Positions 34,767 to 49,440 of a DNA stretch of 64,000 nucleotides are shown here, piece after piece. Source of the DNA: Amylostereum areolatum (taxonomy: Eukaryota; Basidiomycota; Agaricomycetes; Russulales; Stereaceae); contig SAXG01000014.1 of assembly GCA_012932865.1 (NCBI GenBank), positions 332,740 to 396,739 of the forward strand, written 5' to 3'. The position numbers were made by a program, and so were the translations under genes. The first letter of the stretch is position 1. The number at the start of each line of letters is the position of its first letter. The notes under the pieces were generated by a model. That model did not search any database, was not told the DNA's origin, and saw only the letters and a list, made by a program, of their open reading frames with translations.

Positions 34767-37672
34767 TCAACGTCTCGCTGAGCCACCAATAGTGTCGCTC
34801 TCCAGGTCCATCCCACTGTCGGAAGACTCATACGTCGACAGTCGACGCACGGGCTTGTCATGGATATGCAGATCTTCATCTTCGTCGTCACTATCGAATG
34901 GCGTCTCGGTTGCAGACGAGGGTGTCTGGGAGACGGGCGGTTCGGCGGCCTCGGAGATGGCCCTACTGTCCGGTCCTCTCTGTGGCGCGTGCTCGAGATT
35001 TTTCTCAGGAATCTGCGCGCGTGTCGGAGGGGCATCAGCCAAAGGGTGCGATACGGAGGACGACGAAAAATGAACGTACCGGCAAGCGCACAAGCCACGC
35101 CAGCAGCGTTGAACCGGCGGCCACGGTAAACACGGCCTTCAGCGCAATGGCGTACGAGTCGCGTGCCTCCCGCTGGATGTCTGGCGGCAAACTCGCCACC
35201 AACTTCGCCGAATGCCGTATGCTGCGTATCACCTGCACACACCGCCGTTCGTCAGCGACGTATCGTGGTGCATCCAACCATCGAAGAAACGCACCGATGC
35301 GGCCTCCGGACCTTGGATACGCGCGTTCAACTCTCTGTCTAAATTGAACTGGAATATCGCGGAGGCAACACCAACGCCGCCGACTTGACCTACGAATCTC
35401 GTCAGTTGACTGACTCCCGCTGACTCGAGACAGATCGGGACGACTGACCTATGCCACGGAACAACTGGCCAAAACCTGTCCCTACAGCCATGGCCGAGTC
35501 TAACGTATGAGAGTCCTGTGAGATTGCATTATGATGATCAGGATCTAAGTTAGCGTACCGGGAATGTGGGCCAGGAGAGCAACTTGATGATCGTTAGTTC
35601 ACCATCTACACGATCGGCGCACGGTTACTTACTTAACATTGTCTGGAGAACAATTGCATTCCCGAAGCCCAACGGTATCTGGCAACGGCGAACTGATTCA
35701 ATACGTGTAAAATCCACAGTAGACATGCACATACGATGCTCAGCCACTGCTGGATAGGTACAGAGTCCTCACGCATCTGCGTAATGAGCACAGCGGCCAC
35801 GAACGGGAAGAAGCCGAAGATCAAGTTCAACATCTTGTACCGGCCAGTGCGATGCATCATCCATCTAACGCCAGAAGAGCATCAGATCGCGAGCGCGTAG
35901 AAAAGAACGCCACTTCGTACCCCGCGAACATGGAGCCAATGGACATTGAAACACTGTTGGGCAGGAGGTGTAGACCTGACAATGACAACATCATCGGAAT
36001 GAATTCGGAACCGAGATGTAGGACGGACATACCGGCGGTGGAGGCACTGGTCAGGGCAACGGTCTGGAACCACATCGGGTAGAAGTACATCACTGCAAAG
36101 TTGCAGTTCGCTACAAGGAAGTTGCTGATACCAACAAGTACTGGGATCTTCTGCTTCAGGAGGAAAGGCGCCAGCATCGGTTCGGCAGCGATGCGCAATT
36201 CGAACGCGACGAAGGCAACGAAGAATATCCCTGATAAAGCCAGAGGTGTGATCACCGAGATATCATCCATCTAGAGACAAGATACTAAGTAGGGCTACAG
36301 ACGTAGCACAAGAAGGCACGTACCGGGCGGTCCTCGTTGAAGCGATTACTCAGAAAAGCGAGGAAGGAGAGAACCTAAGGTGGGCATTAGTGGAAGAAGT
36401 CGAAGGACCACATGGTACGCACAGAGCTCATAAGTGTCAAGCTTCCGCCATAATCTATCCGCTTCAAAACGTCCTTCGTACTCTTGCTCTTTCCCTGAGA
36501 AGAAAGGAAATTAGCTATACGCTCCGCTGGGATGAAGGTTGGCGTACAGGTGTCGTATAGTGGAGGTTTATGGATGTCAATATGAACGAAATGACGAAGA
36601 GCGGCAGCTGAATTAAGAATGCCCAACGCCAGCCTAATCTGTCACTGATGATACCGCCAAGTGGTCCACCCAAGCCCATGCCTAGCTGCGAGATGTGAGT
36701 ACCTATACTTGATAGCTCGATAAGTAGAGACATACCCCATTGAAAACACTTGATACACCCTGCGTCAGTCCGCGCGACTGGCCGGGGAAGTCAGTCGGCT
36801 AGATCCCAGGCTCGGAGGGCTGGTATACTCACCCTTATGCTATACATGTCACTGGTAATGATCCTACATAGTCCGATGGTCAGCAAATAAAAAACACCAT
36901 ACTATGTACTAGTCACTCACGTCGCTGTCGTAAAAATTCCGCCTCCACCCAGACCGCTTAACTGTCCGGATGTCAGTAAGCGCATAGGCTGGATGCGTGA
37001 TACACTCACAAATCGTGCCGCGATCAATGTCTCCATGTTATTCGAAAATCCGCACTGCGAGGGTCCCCACGAATGAAAAGAAAACAGCGATTTGATTGGC
37101 TCCTCTTCGTCCCATGACATTGCACAAACGACCGTACAAGGGCGTAAATGTACATGTGGCAAGTAGATATCTATTCGGGGAGATGTTCAGCATGATCCGA
37201 AACGCATATATACCGGTCCGAGCCACCCACGCAGTTCCTAACCAGCTGGCTTGGTTAGATTTTTGAAAGTCGGACGAAATGGAGGGCAGCACTTTGCATG
37301 AATAATATCGTAAGGATGAATCGTGAGGTCATACAAGATAGCGCGACGTACATGTTGCAACCAGCGTAGCTACCCCATGGGAGAGACCAGTCAATCGTAC
37401 CACACAGGCCGCTGGAACGCTGGTACTCACTATTTAAAGACTGTAAACCTTTCCCGTGAGCATACGATCGTGCACGGTAGGTCAAGAGAACGCACCGAAA
37501 GAAATGTTGCCGTCCAGATTCCAGCCAGAATCCCGTAGCGAGTTGACCGTGAGATGTCCATTGGCCCCGTCTTGAGGTTCCGATGCACGGCAGCGGCGTG
37601 GGCTTCCTCATCGTATTCTCCATGATTGGACAAAAACGGAGCTTGCTCGATCGGGTGACGACTGTGCGCCAT
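34767..37672 (-). CDS. MFS transporter, DHA type (vacuolar/multidrug-like)
   Basis: Drug:H+ antiporter-type permease with a typical 14-helix layout, similar in pattern to fungal vacuolar amino-acid/multidrug MFS proteins. The cytosolic N-terminus MAHSRHPIEQAPFLSN is followed by WTATFLS-SLN-TTLVAT, FQKSNQASWLGTAYLLATCT, GRLCNVMGRRGANQ (motif A), LSGLGGGGIFTTAT, GLGGPLGGIISDRLGWRWAF (motif C-like), many further helices (MDDISVITPLALSGIFF, VPIQQWLSI), and an acidic cytosolic tail ending GGSARR. More than ten exons, including one of 10 nt (37431-37440) and one of 18 nt (37352-37369). Near 37071 the GGG run seems one base too long (expected TSQCGFSNNM). The substrate is unknown. The cyclase gene lies upstream on the same strand. 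Confidence 0.88.
37431..37440 (-). other. 10-nt micro-exon of the MFS gene
   Basis: TCTTTAAATA is bordered by CAG upstream and GTGAGT downstream on the minus strand. It joins the exon ending at 37496 (TTTCTTTCG) to the 18-nt exon 37352-37369, giving FLS-SLN-T-TLVAT in frame. Introns on either side are 55 and 61 nt. Confidence 0.75.
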
Positions 37673-38113
37673 CGCTCGTCGTTTTTCGCGGCCTAACGGC
37701 GCGAAACTGCGTGGAGGGTGAAGGAGGGGATGGTGGGAGAAGACAAGAATGAATCGGCAGCATGTCCGACAGACACCATTTTACATGGCAAGCGCTCTTT
37801 ATTTTTACGTCATTTTGGCGCCCATTGTGATTTGTTGTGAATGAATACTAGGTTGCCGCCACCGGCGCCACGATGCCTTCGCATCGTAGGTCGGGCCGGG
37901 CGTTCAAGGCAACTTTCACTTTCACAGTTAACCCGAGTTCATGCTATATACATAGCATAGTCTGTGACCCTCTGTGCAGGCCTCTGCATTTGAGCATAGT
38001 AAATACACGGTAAACCCCCACTCGTCCTCGTACATAAACCAACCGTCTCGCTCGGCGTGTTCACGGCGTGCCGACCCTTGCCATCGAAGGAGCCCAGCGA
38101 ATGTTCCATCGGC
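37673..38113. other. Intergenic, promoter of the MFS gene
   Basis: Between the cyclase stop and the MFS start, both on the minus strand. An AT-rich part at 37795-37850 is the likeliest core promoter. No coding signal. Confidence 0.45.
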
Positions 38114-40002
38114 TCAGAAGTACGCCTGCCAGCGCATCGTGGCGGTATCAGTATCCAAATACCGACGAAACTCACACACAGTGGGATGAGCACTGACCGC
38201 TGCGTTGGGCGGGCTCGCCGTGCCTCCCAGACTGCATTCATCGCCATGAGTAAGTGATCCACTGAATAGGCATATCAACGTACATGTTCAAAGGCCAGGA
38301 AGAGAAGAAGAATGTGTATCTGCCGTTTTCGGCGCACACGCTCGAGAGCGTTTCGACGTCAAAGAACTCGCCTGTTATGTCCGCCTCAGCTCCTACGGTG
38401 CGCGGAAAGACTTCGGTAGAGCTCACCTAAGGGCATCCCCCAGAGCCTTATCGCGTGAAGGGACCATCAACTCTCACTCTACACAGGATATCTCAGTTAA
38501 AAACCCACCCAAGAATAGTCTGTAATGCAAAGGTTAGAATCGCGAGTCTCTCCGTGCAATCTGCAACCAAGTACATACCTCGTGCATGTACTTGACACCT
38601 TCAGCAGGCGGCCAGCTCTGGGATCCCAACGTCAGGTTACACATTTTCTGAGGCGGGCAGAGGCATCGCTCACCTCCAGTGCCGGCTGGTCGGAAGCTAT
38701 CGCTGCGAAATGGTTGTTCCTATAAGCAGGGGTTAGGTCCCACTCAGCCGTCCCGCAGGTTCAAGGGAACTCACCATAAGGAATCGCTTCATTGCATCCG
38801 ACTGTTCGATCCCGGCTCTAAATCCATCCTATCAGAAAGCTCCTCATCTCGGCTTTGAGAAAAGAAGAGCGACATACAACATCGGTGGACGGCCGACGAG
38901 ATCGTCCTTCTCCTTCGCGGTTGAAGTCATGTACTTCTGGATGAACCCCACGCGCAAGATGAGAATGTCGCCCCTCCGGAAGGTCACACCTTCCTCGCGC
39001 GCACACGCCTCAAGGTCTGCGACCGAAATAGGGTGTGTAGACCATGGGTCGTACGGGAGCGGCTTTCCGCCTTTCGTAAAGAATCGCACGAGGTCGAGGA
39101 ACACTCCACGTCCGCAAATGCCATGGCTGGCCCAGTCTGTTGACGGGTATCGATAAGTAAACGAGTCTGTACCAAAGATAGATATGGAATGCATGCATAC
39201 TGTGAATGCCCATCTTGATCAGTTCGGGATCGACTTTGAGCGGGTCTGGCATAGGGAAATGGCCCGCAGGAAGCCCTTCCGCCGATATACTAGCAAACGG
39301 CCCCGACAGTCAGTGCCCATCCCAAAAAGTCAGCGACGACCCGCAAATATGCTCACCCGCCATAGATGACACCGTGTTCCAGCAGGGGAAAGTGCTTCAC
39401 TCCGTCCCACTGGGTACCAGACTGGGAGTTCTGTACAGACACCTCAGCGGGGTCCACGGATGAAGCAGAGAAAAAAGCCCACCATGTGTATTTCCTCGTC
39501 TCTGGCATGACCAAGGCCCGGGTGACTGAAGAACGACTCGATGTGTGGCGCACGGCGTCCGAACAAAGGCTACGAGCAACCAAGGTAACATATCAGAACA
39601 CTCCCGTCAACGCAAACTCGTAACCGCGGACCTGATCTGGGAAGTTTAGTGGCCTGAATACGCGACCAGGCCATCCCTCATTAGTGACGTCTGCCCGGTC
39701 TTCAGCTGAGTAGACGTACCAATTCAAAGACGCGGCCCTTCCCGTTCTGCGAACCACAAACATCAACAACCTGACCCGCGTTCGAACGGTGAGATAGCAT
39801 ACCTGATCTCCTCCGACGCTGCGCGCTTCACGACCGCATCCGTGAGCAAGTTCACCGTGCCCAACTGATCGTCCTTCCCCCAAACCTCCCACGCGCACCC
39901 CGGGAAATTCTTGTAGTGCGGCAACTCGTCGAACGTGGGCAACGGCTTGTCTGGATCTGCGCCGCCAATATGAGCCAGTATCGTCTTCAGCTTGTTGTTC
40001 AT
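38114..40002 (-). CDS. Cyclase-family metal hydrolase (PF04199-like)
   Basis: Member of the cyclase/kynurenine-formamidase fold family, fungal branch of about 330 residues. Starts MNNKLKTILAHIGGADPDKP with LPTFDELPHYKNFPG and DDQLGTVNLLTDAVV. The metal-site block reads NSQSGTQWDGVKHFP, Gln replacing the first His of the bacterial HxGTHxD motif. Then HGICGRGVFLDLV, FRRGDILILRVGF, SDAMKRFLWNNHFAA, ENGRYTFFFSSWPLN and, after two introns, ILGGTASPPNAAAYF with TGA at 38114-38116. These last blocks match the C-terminus I know for fungal members. Many short introns. The substrate is not known. Its neighbour is an MFS transporter. Confidence 0.82.
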
Positions 40003-40245
40003 ACTTGACGGCGGCGACGTGGGGAAGGAATGCAGCTTGCAGACGCAGCCTGGGTATACATCTCACGCCGAGCACACCGGCTAGAATCTCGAAGCGTTCA
40101 GCTGATCGTGTCTCCTCAAAAATGACATCAGGTGCGTCGCCTGAGAGGTGCGCTACATCTCTGAAGCAAGATCACGTAACGAGCTAGCATACAAATACAA
40201 CAGAACAGGTAAACGTATTACTGCATCGGTAAGGGCCCGCAACTC

Positions 40246-42905
<2,660 letters not shown>

Positions 42906-43281
42906 CGTTCGATGATAATGGGCTGTTACGGGGCACCGCACGATAGAGATAGAAATGAGAAAGACCTGCTGGGATGAGAGGGGAAATGAGAAGAAGATAT
43001 ATGCTGTTGTGCTATGGAGGTATCAGGACAGCGACGATGCGGAGCTCGTCGTTGTTTGGATATTGTTTGTGTCTGTCTGTCCCTCACATCACGTGGCCTT
43101 CAGCACCCACGAACCTTTCAGAACTGTCTGTTCAGCGAGACTTGACAAATTGAGCGTACATTGACGGTACATGTCATTATGGATGCCTGTAGAAAAGGCA
43201 TAGACAAGAAAATATTGTGCTATGATACATACTAAAAATACACTAGCGAGTCCGTGCAGTCAACTGAGAATATGTCCGCAA
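42906..43281. other. Intergenic, promoter of PRP4
   Basis: Between the GT17 stop and the PRP4 start, both on the minus strand. No coding signal. Confidence 0.45.
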
Positions 43282-44729
43282 TCAACCTCGGTTACGAACG
43301 CATCCACCCGGCAACAAGAAACTGAAGCGACTGTGATTATCGATGATAAACTTGGGGACACCAATCGCAGTCTTAGATCCTGTAAGTAGATTCGGTGAGT
43401 TCTGTTGTCCATCTCATGTCACAGAAAAAGGGCTTACGGCTCCGGATTCAACAGCTGAATCATATCTTTGTACTGGAGCGTGGCTATTAGTTAGTACGTG
43501 TATCTACCACTATACAAAAACGATACTCACAGAATACTGCCTACATGGACAGGCGAAGACGCATTCAGCATCAGATATACCGCAGCATAGCATGAGAGAA
43601 ATACGAACCTCTGGTAACATATTGAAGATATCCTTACCCGTCGCAGATCACCTTCTGGATCCGTTCGGGTGACACGAGTGACATATCACCATTTAGTCGA
43701 TCTGCATGCGAAAACCCTGGCCAGAAGGTAAGGAAGGCGATGAAAACGAACACGCGTCGACACACCCTTCATTTTATCAGCAAAGTCCTCCAATCGCCGG
43801 AAGCAGTAGCTGCAATGCCATCCCGCGTCGGCCAATGCCCGTTCGCTCGCCTGCGAGTGCCGATAGTAGGTGCTAGCTTCGTCCCATTCGTGTACCTGCG
43901 CACGCCAGGTTCCCCAGCCAACGGGCCATTCGAAACTATACAGATACGTTCGCATCTGAAGATGCAAAGGGGCCCTGCCCGTTGGCGGCGAATGCACACC
44001 CTCTGAGAAGTCGAATGGTATGAGCCGAGGGTATTTCATCCACATCGGAGAAGATGACAATGGGAGGTCGCTTGGTAAGTCGGAGATGAGAGCGAAGTAG
44101 CTCGGTCATGACGTTCCGCTGGTGGGCCTCCCACTTCCAGGGATCTTCATCTTTCGACGCGGGCGATCCAAGTAAACTCTGGTACACGATCTTCTTCTCG
44201 AACTGAGAAAAGCGGTCATCGAATCGGTGCTTGTCGAACAACAACTCCTTCGGCAAGCCCGTGAACGTGCCTAGGCGCGGAGAGTCAGAGCGGCAAAGGA
44301 AAAACGACATATGACGTACGGTTGCTCTCCAGAATAAAAACCTTGTCCACCACGCCATTCAACTCGTTCAATCGGATTTCGAGCAAATCGAGTTCACCAC
44401 TGAACAACACCGCATCCCATGCTTCAACATCTCCAACGTGCCCTACGTCCCGGGGTTGCCATCCATGCAACCCACACAAGGCAGGCGTCACTCCCAATCC
44501 GTCTGCATGGTAGTGTGGAAGAATATTCCGTGGGCCATCGGGGGTATCCCAGATCGGTCGTGATGCGTATGAGATGGTCCTCGTAATGTACGACCTGCCA
44601 GTGATCGAAATTGGTCAAGGTCCCAGGTGGCCATAGGAAACAGACCCACCAATAACGAAAGCTGAAAAAGGTCACGAAGAACGTAAAACAGAAGACCAAG
44701 ACTAAGAAACGACGACGACCAGCTAACAT
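43282..44729 (-). CDS. GT17 beta-1,4-N-acetylglucosaminyltransferase-like
   Basis: Golgi type II membrane protein resembling MGAT3 family GT17. The anchor MLAGRRRFLVLVFCFTFFVT precedes SRPIWDTPDGPRNILPHY, HADGLGVTPALCGLHGW, VEAWDAVLFSGELDLLEIRL, VVDKVFILESN, HQRNVMTELLRSHL, IVIFSDVDEIPS, LHLQMRTYLYSFEWPVGWGT, GFSHADRLNGDMSLVSPERI, KDIFNMLPE, YKDMIQLLNPEP and FIIDNHSRFSFLLPGG, stop 43282. The literal frame breaks at three places. Each is repaired by one base less in a run: GGGG 43969-43972, CCC 43637-43639, CC 43379-43380. An alternative start is 44808. It is either a pseudogene or error-bearing sequence; I favour the latter. Divergent from the BTB gene. Confidence 0.75.
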
Positions 44730-45011
44730 ATGGAGGGTCTGGTGGCTGTCGAAAGTGGAGATGGGCGTTCGTGTAACAGCAACGGATGCGCGACCGGGCG
44801 TGTTCATGCAACCCTCGTTTAGGGTTAGGTAGCATTCCGAAGGCCTCGGACCTGGGAATTGCCGCAAGCCTCGAGGCTCACGCGCGCCTATTTCATTTCT
44901 TCTTTCATCATCCGCCGCTTTCCACAGCGTAGACTCGTTTGCGACTGGGTACGTCTTTTTCGTGCGTAGTGGCTTGTATACGCATTCTGAGAACTACTAA
45001 AGCGATCATCA

Positions 45012-46089
45012 ATGACGGGAGAGCCTCCGAAGAAGCGTGCACGCAGCGACTCCGGGTCTTCCGCTTCCAAAGTGGAAGCCGCAGGACTTCCTCAATTTCA
45101 CCCACATTCCCAGCTTTGGTTCGAGGATGGAAACATCGTCTTCATCGCTGGTTCAAAAGGCTTCAAAGTCCACCGCAGCATCATCCTACGCGAATCTGCC
45201 GTGTTGAAAGATCGGTGCAATACAGAGGGAGCGGGGATCGAGTACAACGGCCTTCGATCCTTTATCCTCGATGACACCACGTTCGACGTTGCCGCAATGT
45301 TTAGGGGGTTATATGGAATTTTGAAGTATGTCAGTGATAGCGTCTGAACGTCTTTCATGAAGTGCTCACAACATAGGCCCCACACTCAGAAAGGAGGATG
45401 TTCCGCAATACACCTTCGCCACTATATCTGCCTTCCTTCGTATGGGCAAAAAGTACGAATCTCCGCGCTTATACAAGGAGGCCGAGTCTGTTCTCGTGGC
45501 TCATTTTCCTCCCACATTTGACCGTTACGACCTCGTGTGCAAAGTGGAGTCGAGTCAACGACGGATGAAACATTCCCGATGCCAGTCGTACGACATCGCC
45601 AAGCTCGCTCATCAAACAAACCTGTGCGACGTACTCCCATCCGCTCTATACAGGGCCTGCCAGACATCGTCAGATTATATATTCGAACATCGCGGCATTC
45701 TCAAAGAGGTCAACGACGTTAGTGACGATCACTGGGTCATTCTTCACCTTTTCCTCGGCCGTGCAAAACTCGCGGAGGCGAAAAGGGCGCACACATTCTG
45801 CTTTCTCGACGGCGAGCTCAGTCCTTCATGCACCTCAAGTCGGGCCTGCGCTTCCGGCTTCATAAAAGGCTTGCACGCATACCGGGACAAGCTTTTGCAC
45901 GAATTCTCCGGTAAATGCGACGCGTTGACTTCGGTTGACGGTGCTATCGACAAGAAATTCGGGAGCCACCTTTGCGCGCGCTGTATCATGCACTTCAAGG
46001 CCCGCTCGAATGCTGGTAGGCATAACGTATGGGATAACCTACGCGAGTACCTCCGACTTCCGCCTCCCCCTGCCACACAAAAAGCGTGA
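45012..46089 (+). CDS. BTB/POZ domain protein
   Basis: Starts MTGEPPKKRARSDSG (a possible nuclear signal). A BTB-type fold follows: QLWFEDGNIVFIAGSKGFKV with VHRSIILRESAVLKD and FILDDTTFDVAAMFRGLYG. After an intron near 45330-45380 come VPQYTFATISAFLRMGKKYE and a helical C-terminal region with CARCIMHF and CDALTSVDG, ending PPPPATQKA at 46089. This is a common expanded type in Agaricomycetes, with roles in protein-protein contact or Cul3 adaptors; the specific role is unknown. Splicing GTGATA...CATAG keeps the frame. With the stronger donor GTATGT the CCCC run at 45378-45381 would need one C less. Confidence 0.75.
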
Positions 46090-47364
46090 CGTGCTCTATG
46101 TTAACAAAGGGTTTATGCATGTAAAGGTTAGTGTCACTGATAGTCTGACAGTGCAATAACACACTTATAATTCTCCCCGCGTCACCAGATAATCATGAAG
46201 GTGGGGAGTGCGGCTCCATGGCGCTGTTCAGTATGTTGTACACAACGAGATAGTATACAGTTGTCGTGTTCGAAATTCGAGGAGGGGAGGACGGGACCCT
46301 AACCCTACGGCGGGCGCGCAGTAAACGTTACCTGCGTACGTAAGTCACGGACGTCAGGCTTCGCCGAAACAAACTTTCGACGTTGGACTACTACGGTCCC
46401 GACCGTCACTTTGCCTTTCCCTCTCATTTTTGCCGTCGAGGTTGTCTCTGAGAGTCTGAATGTCAGGCCTCTGGGCAGGAGGATGAATTCAGATGGGCTT
46501 TGGGGCATTGGCTGGTGTGTGGTCATCATCCAGCCACAGTTTCTCATGGCTCACTTCGACCCCCACAGATGCGTTGCGAGGGTTTATCTGTGCATTTACC
46601 ATATCAAACAATAGCAATTATCAAAGCGAAGCTTCTTTTTTGGCCACATACCCCCCGTTCTGAACCTTTGAAAGTCGCAACTACCACGATTCCTACAACG
46701 AGTCTGAAGTCGTGCCAGTGCGGGATCAAGCCAGGTCGCATTCCTGCGATAACCACTTTGTAACGGCGTGTCATATATCATGCCTTATATACGGACGGCG
46801 TCCAAAGCCAGGATCAGGATTATATCGACTTTTCTTGTGTTTTATTGCTCAGTGTCCAGGCATCTGAAGCAAACACAGCTACGTAACTTGGGGTGGAAGA
46901 TTTCGTGTGTCTGTGAGTCCTCCTTTGGTTCTGTCAGACAGAGCCGACGTTTACGTCCAGCCTTTTGCTTCAGTCTTGAAGCTCAATTGGCTTGGCCCTC
47001 CGGTTCTCCATTACGCCGCGAAGGTGATAGGTCACGGGTAACGCCTTTCAATGAGAATTGTAGCGTGTGACCTGCTCTCTCTCTCTCGTAACTCCCACAT
47101 TTCACGACATGCTGACTATGAGCGAGCTAACATACCCCTTTTGCATGATGTCGGGCTACACTGACCTGGATCGACGGTCAGACGACTGATGCAGTCGTGT
47201 ACGTACGCTATCAGCGGACGCCAGTGGACGGAACAATATCTTCAACATGTGGGTCGTAGTGGTCCACGTGCATATTGTTCTTCTCCCTTTATAACGGTGC
47301 GTCTTGTTAATGAACAATCGCATTCTCATCCCAGTTTCCCTCTCCATTAACTTCGCACTTCCAG
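46090..47364. other. Gene-free interval
   Basis: 1.3 kb upstream of ADH copy 2. A minus-strand ORF at 46305-46547 (KVTVGTVVVQRRKFVSAKP) is possible coding but too short to call. CT repeats occur at 47073-47087. Confidence 0.45.
47290..47294 (+). promoter_or_regulatory. TATA box of ADH copy 2
   Basis: TATAA within CCCTTTATAACGG, 75 bp before the ATG. Confidence 0.55.
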
Positions 47365-48876
47365 ATGTCTACTCCAACGGCGATCCCACGCACACAGAGG
47401 GCGGCTGTCGTCACGAAATTCTCAGGACCAGTCCAGATACAAACCGACTACCCTGTGATCGATCCAGCCGAACTCAAGCCTGGCTACTGTCTCGTTCGCA
47501 TGTCGGTTTCGGGGGTCTGCCACTCCGACCTGCACATCAAGGATGGTGAATGGCCTGGAGCGGTGCTACCCCTCGTAGGCGGGCACGAAGGTGTTGGGAC
47601 AATCGTCGCGATGGGCGCAGGCACTCCTGATTCGGATCACGTCAAACTTGGAAGCAAAGTCGGGATAAAGTGGACTGCCGACGCGTGCGGTAGGTGCGAA
47701 CTTTGCAGGTCAGGGAATGAGCCTTGTAAGTCTTCCTTGCCTTAGTGATCGCGAAACCTCAGGCTGATGAGCACTTCAATCAGCGTGTCTAAAGACGAAG
47801 AGTTCAGGCTTTACAATGAATGGGACTTTCAGCGAATACGTTGTGCGTCTTAGCTCAATGGCATCGATAGGCTGGTTTTGATTTTTCTCCTAGGTCGCCG
47901 CGGTCAACCACGTTGTGCCGATTCCGGATGGGCTGGAAGACCATATCGCAGCGCCAACGTTATGTGCTGTACGTTGATCTGTCCTATCACACGACCAAAC
48001 CCTTTATTCGTGTCGCAGGGTTTGACCGTGTACAGAGGCCTGAAGGTGTCAAACACGAAGGTCGGGGAATGGGTTGTTCTCCCCGGCGCTGGTGGCGGTC
48101 TTGGTCACATGGGTTCGTTTTTCAGTGCCGGTCTCGGTGTCCAGCTAGCTCATATGCCGTCCAGCCGTCCAGTATGCCGTCGCCATGGGGCTTCGTGTCG
48201 TCGCCATCGGTCGGTCATACTTTGGTTATTACTTCGTCGGTATACTGACTCTTCCTCAAGACACCGGTGACGATAAACGGGACATGTGCCTCCGACGCGG
48301 TGCAGAGAAATGGATCGACTTCAAGAAGAGTACTAACGTTGTGGAGGACGTCAAGGCGGTCACCGGTGGTTTAGGACCCCATGCTGCCGTTATCACCTCT
48401 CCGATGGTATGTAATATACATTATGTTTTCTACTAGTATAGGTAATTCCGACCACTCGGGGTTTGCGTAGAGCACAGCCTATGAACAAGCTTTCCAGTAC
48501 CTGCGTCCGACGGGGACTTTGGTAGCCATCGGTTTGCCTACGGGGTACTCGCTCTCCCACCCTCTTGCGGGTATCGTCAGCAAAAGCCTCAGGATAGTTG
48601 GGTCCAACGTTGGGTGGGTTCACCAGTATCTCCATCTTGCCGTGCCGCCTACTTACTTGTCCATGACAGCAACTTTCAAGACGCGGTAGAGGCCCTTGAC
48701 CTTGTCCAGCGTGGCAAGGTCCAAGCACATATCACCCTTCGCAAGCTGGAGGACCTAGACGAGTGGGTGTATTTGTTTCCTTCATTGTTACCTTGCGTTA
48801 CATAAAGGTGGTTTGTAGCATCTTCCAGGAGATGAGCGAGGGAAAACTCGTCGGACGGGCCGTGGTGCAGTTCTGA
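47365..48876 (+). CDS. Zinc alcohol dehydrogenase, ADH1 family, copy 2
   Basis: Very similar to copy 1 (14062-15578): [54 protein letters not shown] then [99 protein letters not shown] and LVGRAVVQF. Introns interrupt the same codons as in copies 1 and 3. All catalytic and structural zinc ligands are present. Copy 3 follows 564 bp downstream on the same strand, so the pair is a tandem duplication. The physiological substrate is not determinable from sequence. Confidence 0.9.
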
Positions 48877-49440
48877 CAATTGATACAGCCGTGAACCAAG
48901 CAAACGCGCCAAACTTGGCACAGACATGTACTATATGTAGCTGCAATCGATACCTATCGATACGCCCTCTGGATTCGTCTACAATCGAAGGACCAGGGTA
49001 CCTTTTCGTCGTCTTTGTGTCATTTTACGAAGGCAATCAGCAGTCTCCCGTGTATGCCGGCGCGGCGTCAAGATCACAAGATATGCCCTAGCTCTCTGCG
49101 CAAGTCGTCCTACTATATCGCTGCCTTTAGTCGCTCTCACTGCAGAAGAAAGGCTTTTAACAAACCCCATCAAGTCCGGGATGGACCTCGTATGTATATT
49201 ACGGTCCAGAGCCATCCTGCTCACCTGACCCTTTCCGCTTCCAAGTACCCACGGTGGGCGTCAGTCCGTGGTTTACGATGTCACCACAGGTATCAAATAC
49301 AGAACAACTGTCTTCTGTATCTGTATAAGGTCAGCAACGGAGCCTACACAGGTATATAAGGTTTCCCCACCGTTGCGCAGCCCGTCATACTCAATTCCGT
49401 CCTTCAGCATCTCCATCTCCTTCCAACCCTTTCTAACCAA
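48877..49440. other. Spacer between tandem ADH genes
   Basis: Contains the 3' flank of copy 2 and the promoter of copy 3. No coding support. Confidence 0.5.
49353..49360 (+). promoter_or_regulatory. TATA box of ADH copy 3
   Basis: TATATAAG 81 bp before the ATG at 49441. It is followed by a pyrimidine-rich leader (TCTCCATCTCCTTCCAACCC), typical of well-expressed fungal genes. Confidence 0.65.

Noticed and set aside
43282..44729. GT17 gene as a decayed pseudogene
   Set aside because: Three breaks first suggested decay, but all three fall at short G/C runs, the rest of the protein is well preserved, and similar run errors occur in the conserved PAN1-like gene. Kept as a probable gene.
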